NCBI GenBank assembly: GCA_947258425.1
Contig: CAMYIG010000002.1
Location: 1 to 64,000, forward strand
DNA length: 64,000 nt
Origin: SZUA-76 sp945787585
GTDB lineage: Bacteria; Pseudomonadota; Gammaproteobacteria; SZUA-140
Direction: 5' to 3'
The notes under the pieces are model-generated. The model saw only the letters and a program-made list of their open reading frames with translations, was not told where the DNA came from and made no database searches. How positions within the stretch are numbered: position 1 is the stretch's first letter; each line of letters begins with the position of its first letter. The position numbers were made by a program, and so were the translations under genes. Shown one piece after another: positions 35,288-44,483 of the stretch.

Positions 35288-36256
35288 ATGCGCGATATGA
35301 GCGATCAAAAAACAGCCCCGCCCAAACGCAACCCACTCAAGGGTGAGTCCAAGGTGTCACGCATCCCGATCAAGATCGAACCGACCGTCAATCCGCTGCG
35401 CAAACCAAAATGGATTCGCGCCACCGCCGGCAGCACCCCAAGAGTAGCCGAGCTAAAAGCGATTCTCAAAGAGAACAAACTGCACACGGTCTGTGAAGAG
35501 GCGGCGTGCCCCAATCTCGGTGAATGTTTCAGCCACGGCACGGCCACCTTCATGATCATGGGCGACATCTGCACCCGACGCTGTCCTTTCTGCGATGTTG
35601 CCCACGGCAAACCAAACCCGCTGGATCAGGATGAGCCGTATAATCTGGCGAAAACGATCAAGGCAATGGGACTCGCTTACGTCGTAATCACCTCAGTCGA
35701 TCGAGATGACCTGCGCGATGGCGGCGCCGCTCATTTTGTCGCCTGTATTCAGGCAGTGCGAGAACATTCGCCCTCCACTCGCATCGAGGTGCTGGTGCCG
35801 GACTTCCGTGGTCGTATGGATCGTGCACTGGAGATCATGACGCAAGCGCCGCCGGACGTCTTTAACCACAATCTTGAAACCGTGCCGCGCCTCTACAAGC
35901 AGGCACGCCCCGGCGCGGATTACCTCTGGTCACTCGACCTGTTACAGAAATTCAAGGAACAGCACCCCGATGTCCCGACCAAATCAGGCTTGATGCTGGG
36001 CCTTGGCGAGACCATCGATGAGATTCATCAGGTGATGTACGACCTGCGCGCACACGACTGCAACATGCTCACCCTCGGGCAATATTTACAACCCAGCAAG
36101 TTCCACCTGCCGGTGGCGCGCTACGTTGAACCCGCTGAATTTGATGAACTCGCCGTCGAGGCCGATGGTATGGGATTTGCCAATGTTGCCAGTGGCCCGA
36201 TGGTGCGTTCCTCCTACCATGCCGATCTACAGGCGGCAGGAAAATCGGTCAGCTAA
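35288..36256 (+). CDS. lipA: Lipoyl synthase LipA
   Basis: LipA is a radical-SAM enzyme that inserts two sulfurs into protein-bound octanoyl groups. The 322-aa sequence has the auxiliary cluster motif CEEAACPNLGEC (C-x4-C-x5-C) and the radical-SAM motif CTRRCPFC, with the C-terminal serine ligand in GPMVRSSYHAD. The start could be the ATG at 35288 or 35297. It follows lipB by 56 bases. Confidence 0.98.
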   Translation: MRDMSDQKTAPPKRNPLKGESKVSRIPIKIEPTVNPLRKPKWIRATAGSTPRVAELKAILKENKLHTVCEEAACPNLGECFSHGTATFMIMGDICTRRCPFCDVAHGKPNPLDQDEPYNLAKTIKAMGLAYVVITSVDRDDLRDGGAAHFVACIQAVREHSPSTRIEVLVPDFRGRMDRALEIMTQAPPDVFNHNLETVPRLYKQARPGADYLWSLDLLQKFKEQHPDVPTKSGLMLGLGETIDEIHQVMYDLRAHDCNMLTLGQYLQPSKFHLPVARYVEPAEFDELAVEADGMGFANVASGPMVRSSYHADLQAAGKSVS

Positions 36257-36412
36257 CGGCTTTCGTCCACGCTCAAAAATCCAAACCTGGCCCGAAAATT
36301 GATGAGTCGATGTGATGCCACATTAATTAAGTGGTTTATTACTACTCACTTCTGATGCATCATTAACCGATGTCATCCCGGCATTTTTTGATTTTCCCAG
36401 GAGGGTCAAACC

Positions 36413-37009
36413 ATGAGCCACGCTTTTACCACGCTCCCTAGCAGCACCATCGCCCCCAACACACTATTGAAGCGCCCGACACAGGCAAGACGTCTCAACG
36501 TATCACTCGATGATGACGCGATACTTCTGATGACGGACTTCGAACGCGTTACACCGATTACCATTTCAGCGGCGCTTCCGATACAGGTTGCCAACGATAA
36601 AATGATCGACTACGGCGTGCGCCTGCTATTCGTCACCGATGGCGACGACATCATTCAAGGACTGATCACTGCCAACGATATTCTCGGAGAACGCCCGATC
36701 AAACATATCCAGCAGCATGGCGGTAACTTCAATGAAATTATCGTCAGCGATATTATGACTCAACAGACTGAGCTTGAAGTGATCGACTTTGACGATCTTA
36801 ACCGCGCATCAGTAGGCGAGGTCGTTGAAACCATGCGGGCATTCAACCGACAACACGCACTGGTCATAGAACAGGAGATGGGACAAAGCTCTATTCGTGG
36901 GCTTTTGTCGACAACCCGCATCGGCCAGCAACTCGGTATCGATGTCGCACCGACTAACCGCGCGCGTACTTTTCAGGAGCTTGAATCGGTGCTCGTGTCT
37001 GCAGCGTAA
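36413..37009 (+). CDS. Tandem CBS-domain protein
   Basis: This 198-aa protein contains two CBS modules: one at about residues 45-95 (ITISAALPIQVANDKMIDYGVRLLFVTDGDDIIQGLITANDI), the other at about 115-175 (VSDIMTQQTELEVIDFDDLNRASVGEVV ... QSSIRGLLSTTRIG). Stand-alone CBS pairs usually sense adenine nucleotides; the target is unknown here. The ATG has a strong GGAGGG site. It lies 157 bases after lipA and is followed by a perfect inverted repeat, probably ending its transcript. Confidence 0.85.
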   Translation: MSHAFTTLPSSTIAPNTLLKRPTQARRLNVSLDDDAILLMTDFERVTPITISAALPIQVANDKMIDYGVRLLFVTDGDDIIQGLITANDILGERPIKHIQQHGGNFNEIIVSDIMTQQTELEVIDFDDLNRASVGEVVETMRAFNRQHALVIEQEMGQSSIRGLLSTTRIGQQLGIDVAPTNRARTFQELESVLVSAA

Positions 37010-37025
37010 AATAGAAACGATAATA

Positions 37026-37071
37026 TTAAGGGCGTGTTAAAAATCGGATTCGATTTACAACACGCCCTTAA
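37026..37071. repeat. 13-bp perfect inverted repeat between convergent genes
   Basis: TTAAGGGCGTGTT and its exact complement AACACGCCCTTAA flank a 20-base spacer. It lies after the CBS gene and covers the last codons of the opposite-strand 101-aa gene. There is no T-run, so it is a weak bidirectional terminator at best. Confidence 0.6.
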
Positions 37072-37360
37072 TCGCATTCAACAGCGTTAAACAGGATTGA
37101 GATACCGTGTCGTCACTCGCTTGCGACTCAATCTGCTCAGCATAGATCGCAACCTTATCTGATATTCCTTTGCGATTGATTTTATTACCGCTATCGATAA
37201 TTCTCAGCACATTGTTACCCAATGAAATGATCTTTCGCTGCAACGCCGCTTCATTATTTTTATCGACAGTTTCCATCGACTGACTGTGCTGAGATTCAAC
37301 TGCGCTCACAGCCGCTAAATGACATCGGAGTGTCTCTACTTTATCTTGTACTATCGTCAC
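37055..37360 (-). CDS. Small helical protein of unknown function
   Basis: This 101-aa product (MTIVQDKVETLRCHLAAVSAV...) is predicted helical with no signal peptide or membrane segment and matches no family I recognise. It ends inside the inverted repeat at 37.03-37.07 kb and begins 11 bases after the LolA-like gene stop on the same strand, which supports its being a real, co-transcribed gene. Confidence is limited by the lack of family evidence. Confidence 0.5.
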   Translation of the reverse strand: MTIVQDKVETLRCHLAAVSAVESQHSQSMETVDKNNEAALQRKIISLGNNVLRIIDSGNKINRKGISDKVAIYAEQIESQASDDTVSQSCLTLLNAIKGVL

Positions 37361-37371
37361 TGCAGCGATGC

Positions 37372-38244
37372 CTATCTGAAACGCGCCGACCCCTTATCCA
37401 GACTTCTTTTATGAAACAGCCGCTCATTCAATCCGGCATTAATTTTAACATCGGTCACCTCTAGCACTGTACTCGCCTGCGTCTCAGGCACAACAGCCTC
37501 TACTCTCTTCCAGAGCCAGAAATCTTTCTGTTGCTGCCATTCGATTTTCATATCGAGCTGCATGTTGTCATCCGCACCATAAAACTGAATACGACTAATG
37601 CGCACCCCTTCTTTATCAACCCAGCTCACTCTTCTTGTCGGCGAGGCACTACCACCATGATTATGGTGCCCACCATGACTATGGTGTGCCGGCCGGCTGT
37701 CGATTAAATAGTGCAGTCGATCATTAAATAGTTTTTCTTCAAGTAAGTTATGGTGATCAAGCTGCGGTGGGCGCGGCTCAAGATGCTCATGCGTCAGCAG
37801 TGAACCGGCAAACTCATCCTCATCATTGGAACCCTCATTATCACGCGGCACAATGCGACGTGTCATGCCCAGTTCGGGCAGGTAGATCCACTCATCATTT
37901 TTTTCATCACTGCCGATGGGGTGCAGCCAGCCCAAGTAAGCAATGCCCTGACGCGCAGGCGGTGATTCGGTAAAAAAGATCGCCTTGTTGTCGTAACCAT
38001 CTTTTCCCTTCATGTCTTTCCACACCATCGTGTAGGCAGCGTGCTGTGTCTTCTCACCGGGCTGAATAAAACTGAAATTCAGTGTGGCCACCTGATCCGA
38101 GACACGTGGGGCCTGATACACTTTTTTCATGATGGCGGTCGCGTCCGGCTCAGCCGCATACGCGACATTACTCAGCAATAGCAGCATAATACTCATGGGT
38201 GTTATCAGATAGTTCACTGGCGACCTCTCTCGTGTTAATGACAC
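37372..38244 (-). CDS. LolA-like outer-membrane lipoprotein-sorting family protein with His-rich loop
   Basis: This 290-aa exported protein (signal cleavage near AYAAEP) belongs to the LolA-like lipoprotein-sorting family. Its conserved core motif is DEWIYLPELGMTRRI, shared with two paralogues at 53.5-55.3 kb (EQWIYLP, DQWIYLP). Unlike them, it has a His-rich loop at residues 187-198 (AHHSHGGHHNHGG) that could bind metal. It lies on the minus strand, divergent from the MidA-like gene's promoter side and upstream of the 101-aa gene. A periplasmic role in lipid handling is inferred. Confidence 0.83.
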   Translation of the reverse strand: MSLTRERSPVNYLITPMSIMLLLLSNVAYAAEPDATAIMKKVYQAPRVSDQVATLNFSFIQPGEKTQHAAYTMVWKDMKGKDGYDNKAIFFTESPPARQGIAYLGWLHPIGSDEKNDEWIYLPELGMTRRIVPRDNEGSNDEDEFAGSLLTHEHLEPRPPQLDHHNLLEEKLFNDRLHYLIDSRPAHHSHGGHHNHGGSASPTRRVSWVDKEGVRISRIQFYGADDNMQLDMKIEWQQQKDFWLWKRVEAVVPETQASTVLEVTDVKINAGLNERLFHKRSLDKGSARFR

Positions 38245-38301
38245 ATACTATTTATATAGTCGGCCAGGTGGTCATTTCTTACAGCCCGGTCACTTCAAAC
38301 G

Positions 38302-39516
38302 CTACAATCGTCCGCGCGCATCCAGCATCGAAAAACCGATTAACCCGAGTTCAACATCTTTGGTCAGCGCGATCACTTTAAATAACTCTCCCATCTCCTG
38401 GGGCATAGTTAACGTTTTCACTGCCTGCGCCTGCATCACCTGCTGCTCATGAGTAGACTTTTCAGCGACGACGGCCAGCGCATCCATCAGCCCCGCCCCC
38501 AAAAGAAAATGCGCCTGCGTGGTGTAACCGGCGACATCGAGCCCGGCATCGACGGCACTCTCGGCAATCGCCGTAAAATCGACATGCGCGGTGACATCCT
38601 GCAATCCCGGCAGTATCAGTGGATCACTATGCGCCTGATGTTGATAGTGGCACATCACGGTGCCTTCGTTACGCTCTGGAATGTAATACTCGCGCCGTGG
38701 GAAACCGTAATCAATCAGCAGTACCAGCCCCTGCTCAAGTATTGCGGCGATACTGCGCACCCAGTCTGCCGCGGCAAGATTAATCTCTGATAGATACTCG
38801 CTGTCGAATTCCTCGCGACCACATTCATCGATAATATGGGCAACGGCATCTGCCAGTCTTGCATCACTCAATTCACCATCACACCATGTGAGACGCTCGC
38901 CATCCCATGCAACATATCGCTCTACAGGATGTTCGGGATCAAAACGGACAAGGTGTACTGGCATGGCATCAAGCAGTTCATTGGCCAGCACTACGCCGCG
39001 AAAACCTTGCGCTGGCAGGACATCGATCCATTCCACACGCGCCAGCAAATGAGGTACTTCTTTCTGCAACCGCTCTCGTTGGCGCTGACGTAGGTCTGCG
39101 CTTAGGTCAAGGATGTAATAGTGTGCTGGCAGATGCCCCTGCCTTTCCAGTTCACGCAAGATTTCACACGCCATTGCGCCTGACCCCGCCCCTACCTCAA
39201 GGATATCCATCTCACCATTGCCGGCCATCACCTGCCGACACTGGCGTGCAATACAGTGTGAGAAAAGTGGTGAAAGCTCCGGGGCAGTAATGAAGTCACC
39301 CGCCGCACCAATTTTATGCGCGCCAGCACTGTAATATCCCAGTCCGGGCGCGTGCAACACTCGCTCCATGTAACGGGCAAAAGGGATCTTGCCGCCATTG
39401 CGTTCGATTTCATCGATGATGGACTGGCCCAGCTGTGCACTATGCGCAACCGTCTGTTCATCTAGCGTACCCAGCTGTAGCTGTCCCTGTTGAGAATTTG
39501 GCCTGTTTTGGTTCAC
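38302..39516 (-). CDS. MidA-family class I SAM-dependent methyltransferase
   Basis: This 404-aa protein matches the MidA/NDUFAF7-type methyltransferases. It has RYMERVLHAPGLGYYSAGAHKIGAAGDFITAPELSPLF near the start, the SAM loop DILEVGAGSGAMACEILREL, and VVLANELLDAMPVHLV. In mitochondria the homologue methylates an arginine of complex I; the bacterial substrate is not established. The start is GTG at 39516. The gene is divergent from the pteridine-reductase-like gene. Confidence 0.9.
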   Translation of the reverse strand: MNQNRPNSQQGQLQLGTLDEQTVAHSAQLGQSIIDEIERNGGKIPFARYMERVLHAPGLGYYSAGAHKIGAAGDFITAPELSPLFSHCIARQCRQVMAGNGEMDILEVGAGSGAMACEILRELERQGHLPAHYYILDLSADLRQRQRERLQKEVPHLLARVEWIDVLPAQGFRGVVLANELLDAMPVHLVRFDPEHPVERYVAWDGERLTWCDGELSDARLADAVAHIIDECGREEFDSEYLSEINLAAADWVRSIAAILEQGLVLLIDYGFPRREYYIPERNEGTVMCHYQHQAHSDPLILPGLQDVTAHVDFTAIAESAVDAGLDVAGYTTQAHFLLGAGLMDALAVVAEKSTHEQQVMQAQAVKTLTMPQEMGELFKVIALTKDVELGLIGFSMLDARGRL

Positions 39517-39611
39517 TTTGCTTTATACTCTTGATGGTCGTCGCCCTGAAATTTCAGGACAGTATCAGGGTTAAGGACGATATTTTAACAGAGTTACAAC
39601 GAGGAGATGCA

Positions 39612-40367
39612 GTGGGCGAAAATAGCGATAATCTTTCTGGCAAGGTCGCATTGATCACCGGTGCGGCGCGACGGGTGGGGGCTGCCATTGCACGTACCTT
39701 GCACCGCGAAGGGATGAACCTCGCGCTGCATTACCACACCTCAGATAAAGCGGCGCGTGCGCTGCAAAAAGAGCTCAACGAAGTCCGCGAAGATTCAGTC
39801 GTACTGATTCAGGCTGATCTATTGCAGACCGCTAAACTCGCCTCTGTGGTTAAAGATACCCTCTCCCGCTGGAAACGGATCGATGTGGTCATCAACAACG
39901 CCTCAACCTTTTACCCTACACCCATCGGAAGCGTCACTGAAGCACAATGGGACAACCTGCTCGGCACCAATCTAAAAGCGCCGTTCTTCCTCTCGCAGGC
40001 AGCCGCGCGCCATCTCAAACAACAGCGCGGCTGTATTATCAATATCGTCGATATCCACGGTGATCGTCCCCTCAAGGAACACCCGGTCTACTGTACTGCG
40101 AAAGCGGGGCTGGTGATGTTATCCAAGGCGTTAGCGCGAGAACTGGGGCCGGAGGTACGCGTCAATGCGATCGCGCCCGGCGCGATTATGTGGCCCGAAA
40201 AAGGGATCGATGATGTCACCAAAAAGCGCATTCTCTCGCGCACGACGCTCAAACGTCAGGGGTCCCCTGATGACATCGCACGTGCGGCACTTTTTTTGAT
40301 TCGCGATGCCGGCTATATCAGTGGCCAGACGATCGCGGTCGATGGTGGGCGTTCGCTGAGCGACTAA
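39612..40367 (+). CDS. Pteridine-reductase-like short-chain dehydrogenase
   Basis: This 251-aa SDR has the TGxxxRxG cofactor motif in LITGAARRVG, which is the pteridine reductase (FolM/PTR1) form rather than the usual TGxxxGxG, the NNAS motif and the catalytic YCTAK. The start is taken as GTG at 39612, five bases after GAGGAG, the longer frame being unlikely. It lies three bases from convergent folK and close to folB, and this context supports reduction of dihydrofolate or dihydropterins. Function by family and neighbours only. Confidence 0.88.
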   Translation: MGENSDNLSGKVALITGAARRVGAAIARTLHREGMNLALHYHTSDKAARALQKELNEVREDSVVLIQADLLQTAKLASVVKDTLSRWKRIDVVINNASTFYPTPIGSVTEAQWDNLLGTNLKAPFFLSQAAARHLKQQRGCIINIVDIHGDRPLKEHPVYCTAKAGLVMLSKALARELGPEVRVNAIAPGAIMWPEKGIDDVTKKRILSRTTLKRQGSPDDIARAALFLIRDAGYISGQTIAVDGGRSLSD

Positions 40368-40370
40368 AGG

Positions 40371-40877
40371 CTACCAGTCGAAAGCGACTGGGGTTAACGC
40401 TTGGGACGCCTGATCAAACTGCTGCCACATTTCACGGAAGCTTTTTCCGTTGGCCGGATGAATCAAGGTACCCGATAGCTCCGCGAGTGGCCGTAACACA
40501 AAGGCCTGTTTTTCGATCTCATCACGCGGCAGTTGTAGCTTGCCCTGCTTCAATACCACATCATCAAACAGCAGTAGATCGATATCGAGTGTGCGCGGAC
40601 CAAAACTCGGCAGTGATCGGTCACGCTGGTGTGCATCTTCTATCTGCCGCAGTGTAACACCCAATAAGTCGATCTCACTGTCGGTCTCAAAATGTGCCAC
40701 GAGATTATAGAAGGGTTCGCCATCGAAACCGACGGCGGCACTTTCATAGACTGTCGAGAGCGCTACATCGCCAAAAAGGGCGCGCAACGCGGCAACCCCC
40801 GAGCGGATATTGTGCTCACGCTCGACATTACTCCCAATACCAACATGCACCAGATGTCCTCGTGACAGCGATGCCAT
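40371..40877 (-). CDS. folK: 2-amino-4-hydroxy-6-hydroxymethyldihydropteridine pyrophosphokinase
   Basis: FolK (HPPK) transfers pyrophosphate from ATP to hydroxymethyl-dihydropterin in folate synthesis. The 168-aa protein has VGIGSNVEREHNI, the signature RDRSLPSFGPRTLDIDLLLFDD with catalytic Asp pair, and ELQLPRDEIEKQAFVLRPL-like motif (LQLPRDEIEKQAFVL). It lies directly after folB, whose stop ends one base before folK start, so they are coupled. Confidence 0.96.
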   Translation of the reverse strand: MASLSRGHLVHVGIGSNVEREHNIRSGVAALRALFGDVALSTVYESAAVGFDGEPFYNLVAHFETDSEIDLLGVTLRQIEDAHQRDRSLPSFGPRTLDIDLLLFDDVVLKQGKLQLPRDEIEKQAFVLRPLAELSGTLIHPANGKSFREMWQQFDQASQALTPVAFDW

Positions 40878-41234
40878 TCAGTCTCGAACCCCTCGTTCAA
40901 TGATCACACCCACACCGCTGGCACCGCGTATCGCACCGACCTTATCAAGCCGCACCCGCACCCAGCGCACGTCAAACTCATCAAGAATAATCGCGGCGAC
41001 CTGTTCCGCCAGTGTTTCAACCAGTTGAAAGCTACTCGCCTCCACAAAACTGATGATCCGTTTAGAGACCCCCTTATAATCCAGGGTATCTTCGATCGCA
41101 TCGCTGGCGGCCGCCTTGCGGATGTCAGTCGCCATATCGAGATCAAAACTGATGGTCTGTTTGATTTTCCGTTCCCAATCAAAGATGCCGATGATGGTTT
41201 CGATTTTAAGGTCACGCAGGTAGATGATATCCAT
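40878..41234 (-). CDS. folB: Dihydroneopterin aldolase
   Basis: FolB makes 6-hydroxymethyl-dihydropterin from dihydroneopterin. The 118-aa protein has the family start IYLRDLKIETIIGIFDWERK with the catalytic-type Glu, DTLDYKGVSKRIISFVEAS and QLVETLAEQVAAIIL. It is followed immediately by folK. The ATG is at 41234. Confidence 0.96.
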   Translation of the reverse strand: MDIIYLRDLKIETIIGIFDWERKIKQTISFDLDMATDIRKAAASDAIEDTLDYKGVSKRIISFVEASSFQLVETLAEQVAAIILDEFDVRWVRVRLDKVGAIRGASGVGVIIERGVRD

Positions 41235-41339
41235 AATCTGTAGCTGGTAATTATTTGTGAAGTTAGTGAATCCGAGGTGCTATGATACAGGCTCTATCAG
41301 CAAGATATTCAGTTTAGCAGCATATAAACCAGCGTCACA

Positions 41340-41993
41340 ATGATCATTGCCACTATCGCCATCGTCCTCGCCTACCTGATCGGCTCGCTCTCCACAGCGA
41401 TCATCGCGTGTAAGCTCACCGGTCTGCCAGACCCACGCGGGCAGGGCTCTGGCAACCCCGGCGCGACCAATGTGCTGCGCTTCGGTGGCAAAAAGATTGC
41501 GGTCATCGTACTGCTCGGCGATATGTTAAAAGGCTTGCTACCAGTACTCGCTGTCAGCGTCATGGGCGCATCACCGCTGCTGATTGCGCTGACCGGCGCC
41601 GCCGCCTTTCTTGGGCATCTCTATCCGGTTTTCTTCGGCTTCAAGGGCGGCAAAGGGGTGGCGACTGCACTCGGCATCATGCTCGCGATCTCATGGCTGG
41701 CGGGACTCACGGTGTTGGCGGTATGGCTACTGGTCGCGTTCACACTGCGCTATTCATCACTCGCCGCCCTCTGCGCCTCCTTTAGTGCGCCCCTCATCTG
41801 CTGGTTCTATCGCCCCGATATCGAAATACTGGTGATGATGATCGCGATGAGTGCGCTACTGATCTGGCGTCATAAATCCAACATCAGCAATCTGCTGCAA
41901 GGCGCTGAATCGAAGATCGGCGCAAAAAAATCTGTAAAACCGACTGTAGATTCCGCCACAGATCGACCCGATAACCCACCGAATAACCCTTAG
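41340..41993 (+). CDS. plsY: Acyl-phosphate glycerol-3-phosphate acyltransferase
   Basis: PlsY is a membrane enzyme that acylates glycerol 3-phosphate with acyl-phosphate, the first step of phospholipid synthesis. The 217-aa protein has about five membrane helices and the family motifs GSGNPGATNVLR, HLYPVFFGFKGGKGVATALG and YSSLAAL. The C-terminal tail is polar and variable. It sits between divergent folB and convergent tsaD. Confidence 0.96.
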   Translation: MIIATIAIVLAYLIGSLSTAIIACKLTGLPDPRGQGSGNPGATNVLRFGGKKIAVIVLLGDMLKGLLPVLAVSVMGASPLLIALTGAAAFLGHLYPVFFGFKGGKGVATALGIMLAISWLAGLTVLAVWLLVAFTLRYSSLAALCASFSAPLICWFYRPDIEILVMMIAMSALLIWRHKSNISNLLQGAESKIGAKKSVKPTVDSATDRPDNPPNNP

Positions 41994-42009
41994 CCCTATA
42001 CTGCAACGC

Positions 42010-43026
42010 TTATGATAACGCGGCCAGCGTATCGATCGGCCAGCGTGCGCGCGCTTCGAATCTTGCTGGCTCCCGCTGCCCCGCCTGTAATCGCAGGCAC
42101 CCCGCATAGGCGATCATCGCGCCATTATCAGTACAAAATTTCAGCCGTGGATACGCGACCTGCGCCCGCTCCTTCAGCGCCATCTGATTGAGCCGCTCGC
42201 GCAGTGCACTGTTGGCACTCACACCTCCTGCAACGACTAACTGCCAAATGCCCGTCTCTCGGATGGCGCGCTGACATTTAATCGCCAATGTCTCAACCGC
42301 CGCGGTCTGAAAGGCGAGCGCGATATCGGCCCGGGTCTGTTCATCCATCTCATTGGCATGTAGCGTATTCATCGCAAAGGTCTTCAGACCGCTAAAACTG
42401 AAATCAAGACCGGGGCGATCTGTCATTGGCCGTGGAAATTTAAACCGGGAAGGATCGCCCTGTTTGGCAGTCTGTTCCAGTGCCGGTCCACCAGGGTAGC
42501 CCAAACCGAGCAGTTTAGCGGTCTTATCAAACGCCTCACCCACGGCGTCATCCAGTGACTCCCCGATGATCCTGTATTGCCCGACGCCCGTCACCGCGAT
42601 CAACATCGTATGCCCTCCCGACACCAGCAGCGCGATAAAGGGAAACGACGGCGGATTCTCCTCCAGCATCGGTGCCAGCAGGTGCCCTTCAAGATGGTGC
42701 ACGCCGACGGCAGGCACATCCCATCCCCACGCAAGGCTCCGCCCAACGGCAGCACCGACCAGCAACGCGCCCACCAGCCCCGGCCCGGCGGTATAAGCGA
42801 TGCCATCGATCTGCGCTGGCGTGGTCTCTGCCTGCTGCAGCGCCTCACGAATCAGCGGTAACAGCTTACGCACGTGATCACGTGATGCCAGCTCCGGTAC
42901 CACACCGCCATATTCGGCGTGCATCGCCACCTGGCTATAGAGCATGTCTGAAAGCAGACCGTGCTCAGCATCATAGATCGCCACACCGGTCTCATCACAG
43001 GACGTTTCAATCCCAAGTACACGCAT
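42010..43026 (-). CDS. tsaD: tRNA N6-adenosine threonylcarbamoyltransferase
   Basis: TsaD transfers threonylcarbamoyl to A37 of ANN-decoding tRNAs. The start is the ATG at 43026 with AGGGTG upstream; a TTG one codon earlier is unlikely. The 338-aa protein has LGIETSCDETGVAIYD, the metal-binding HHLEGH, and VSGGHTMLI, LGLGYPGGPALE, LVVAGGVSANSALR, the family signatures. It is convergent with plsY. Its position away from rpsU-dnaG differs from E. coli. Confidence 0.98.
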   Translation of the reverse strand: MRVLGIETSCDETGVAIYDAEHGLLSDMLYSQVAMHAEYGGVVPELASRDHVRKLLPLIREALQQAETTPAQIDGIAYTAGPGLVGALLVGAAVGRSLAWGWDVPAVGVHHLEGHLLAPMLEENPPSFPFIALLVSGGHTMLIAVTGVGQYRIIGESLDDAVGEAFDKTAKLLGLGYPGGPALEQTAKQGDPSRFKFPRPMTDRPGLDFSFSGLKTFAMNTLHANEMDEQTRADIALAFQTAAVETLAIKCQRAIRETGIWQLVVAGGVSANSALRERLNQMALKERAQVAYPRLKFCTDNGAMIAYAGCLRLQAGQREPARFEARARWPIDTLAALS

Positions 43027-43169
43027 CAAATCACCCTGATTTTGTTAATCACCATCATTCTGACATTATAACCAAGCTATGCTTCAGCCGCTTTGTGATT
43101 TGCCGAAAAAGAGAGATATACTACGCGTTCTGTATAATTTTCACTGACTTAATGGCTGATGAGATAACC

Positions 43170-44480
43170 ATGACAAACCTGGCGATCCAGATTAAAGGGC
43201 TAACCAAGATTTACCCCCCCGACAACCGGGCCATCGATGCGCTCGACCTTGAGGTCAAAGAGGGCGAGATCATGGCCCTGCTCGGCCCCAACGGCGCGGG
43301 CAAGAGCACCACGATCCGCGCCGCTTCGACCCTGTGCGGCTTTGATGAAGGGAACGTGATGATCTCAGGCTTCGATGTCGACACGCACTCATTAGAAGTT
43401 AGGCAGTCAATCGGCGTCGTCGCGCAACAGACCGGCATTGATTACTTTCTAACCGGTCGCGAGAATATGGTGCTGCAAGGCCATCTCTACCGCATGAAAA
43501 AGAGCGACATCGATGCACGTATCACCGAACTTGCGGGCTATTTTGAACTCGATAACATGATCGACAATCTGGTGAGCACCTATTCTGGCGGTATGCGCAG
43601 AAAACTCGATATCGCGTGCGCCCTGATCCATCGCCCAAAAATCCTGTTTCTGGATGAGCCGACACTGGGGCTCGATATCAAAAATCGCAAGATATTATGG
43701 AAACACATCGACAAACTCAACAAAGAGTTTGGCTTAACCATTCTGCTCACCACGCACTATCTGGAAGAAGCGGACAACCTCTCCCATCAGGTGGCGATCA
43801 TCAATGGCGGTAAGGTACAGGTGGTCGATACCCCGGACGCGCTGAAGAATAGCATTCACGGTGACTCGATTACGGTCACCTTTGATGATGTGGGTAAAAA
43901 TGAACAGGCGTTCTTTCACCACGCGCAACAACAATCGTATATCAAAGAGACCTCGTGGGAAGATAACAAGTTACATCTTTACGTCGAAGATGGTGGCGCA
44001 AATGTCGCTGCATTAATGGCGGTCGCCGCTGAGAGCGGTGCAAAGATTGTCAATCTTTCACTGTCACGCCCCACACTAGATGATGTCTTCCTTAAATATA
44101 CCGGCACCAGCATTAGCGAAGTCAAAGAAGATGAGGGTGACGAGTGGTGGAAACAGTGGGCCGGTAAAGGTGGCAATAGCGGTAAATGGAAGAGCGAATG
44201 GGGTACTAACGACGGCGACACTGAAGCAGGTGGCGAAGATGAGTCATGGAAGAATAGCGAATGGCTACAAGATGGTGAGCAAGGCAAAAACATGGGCGCC
44301 AAAAAAAGAGAAGAAGCCCAATGGCAGCAAACGGCATGGGCTGAAGGAAAACAGCAGCCTGCCCAGGACGAAAGTAGTAACACCGCTGACAAGCAGGAAG
44401 GTCAGCAGTGGGATCAGTCTCAACAGGATGACTGGCAAAATAATGAATGGAACAAAAACAAAGATGGCGGAGAGAAATAA
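43170..44480 (+). CDS. ABC exporter ATPase with a Trp-rich C-terminal tail
   Basis: This is a 436-aa ATPase of the DrrA/NodI-type two-gene exporter family. Walker A is GPNGAGKS (39-46), signature YSGGM (138-142), Walker B ILFLDEP (158-164) and the H-loop histidine at about 196. A normal DrrA-like C-terminal part ends near residue 317 (FLKYTGTS). About 119 further residues follow (44121-44477), hydrophilic, charged and rich in Gln, Glu, Asn and Gly, with 12 tryptophans mostly in EW, QW and SW pairs. I know no function for such a tail. An ATG at 43152 is an alternative start. The permease gene follows three bases later. Confidence 0.92.
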   Translation: MTNLAIQIKGLTKIYPPDNRAIDALDLEVKEGEIMALLGPNGAGKSTTIRAASTLCGFDEGNVMISGFDVDTHSLEVRQSIGVVAQQTGIDYFLTGRENMVLQGHLYRMKKSDIDARITELAGYFELDNMIDNLVSTYSGGMRRKLDIACALIHRPKILFLDEPTLGLDIKNRKILWKHIDKLNKEFGLTILLTTHYLEEADNLSHQVAIINGGKVQVVDTPDALKNSIHGDSITVTFDDVGKNEQAFFHHAQQQSYIKETSWEDNKLHLYVEDGGANVAALMAVAAESGAKIVNLSLSRPTLDDVFLKYTGTSISEVKEDEGDEWWKQWAGKGGNSGKWKSEWGTNDGDTEAGGEDESWKNSEWLQDGEQGKNMGAKKREEAQWQQTAWAEGKQQPAQDESSNTADKQEGQQWDQSQQDDWQNNEWNKNKDGGEK

Positions 44481-44483
44481 TCC

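Noticed and set aside
39435..39611. Extended N-terminus of the pteridine-reductase-like protein
   Set aside because: It overlaps the start of the divergent MidA-like gene and has no SDR homology; GTG at 39612 has a good ribosome site.
42672..43169. Long plus-strand frame leading into the ABC ATPase gene as its N-terminus
   Set aside because: It is antisense to tsaD, Arg/His/Pro-rich and unlike any protein; the ATPase fold begins at 43170.
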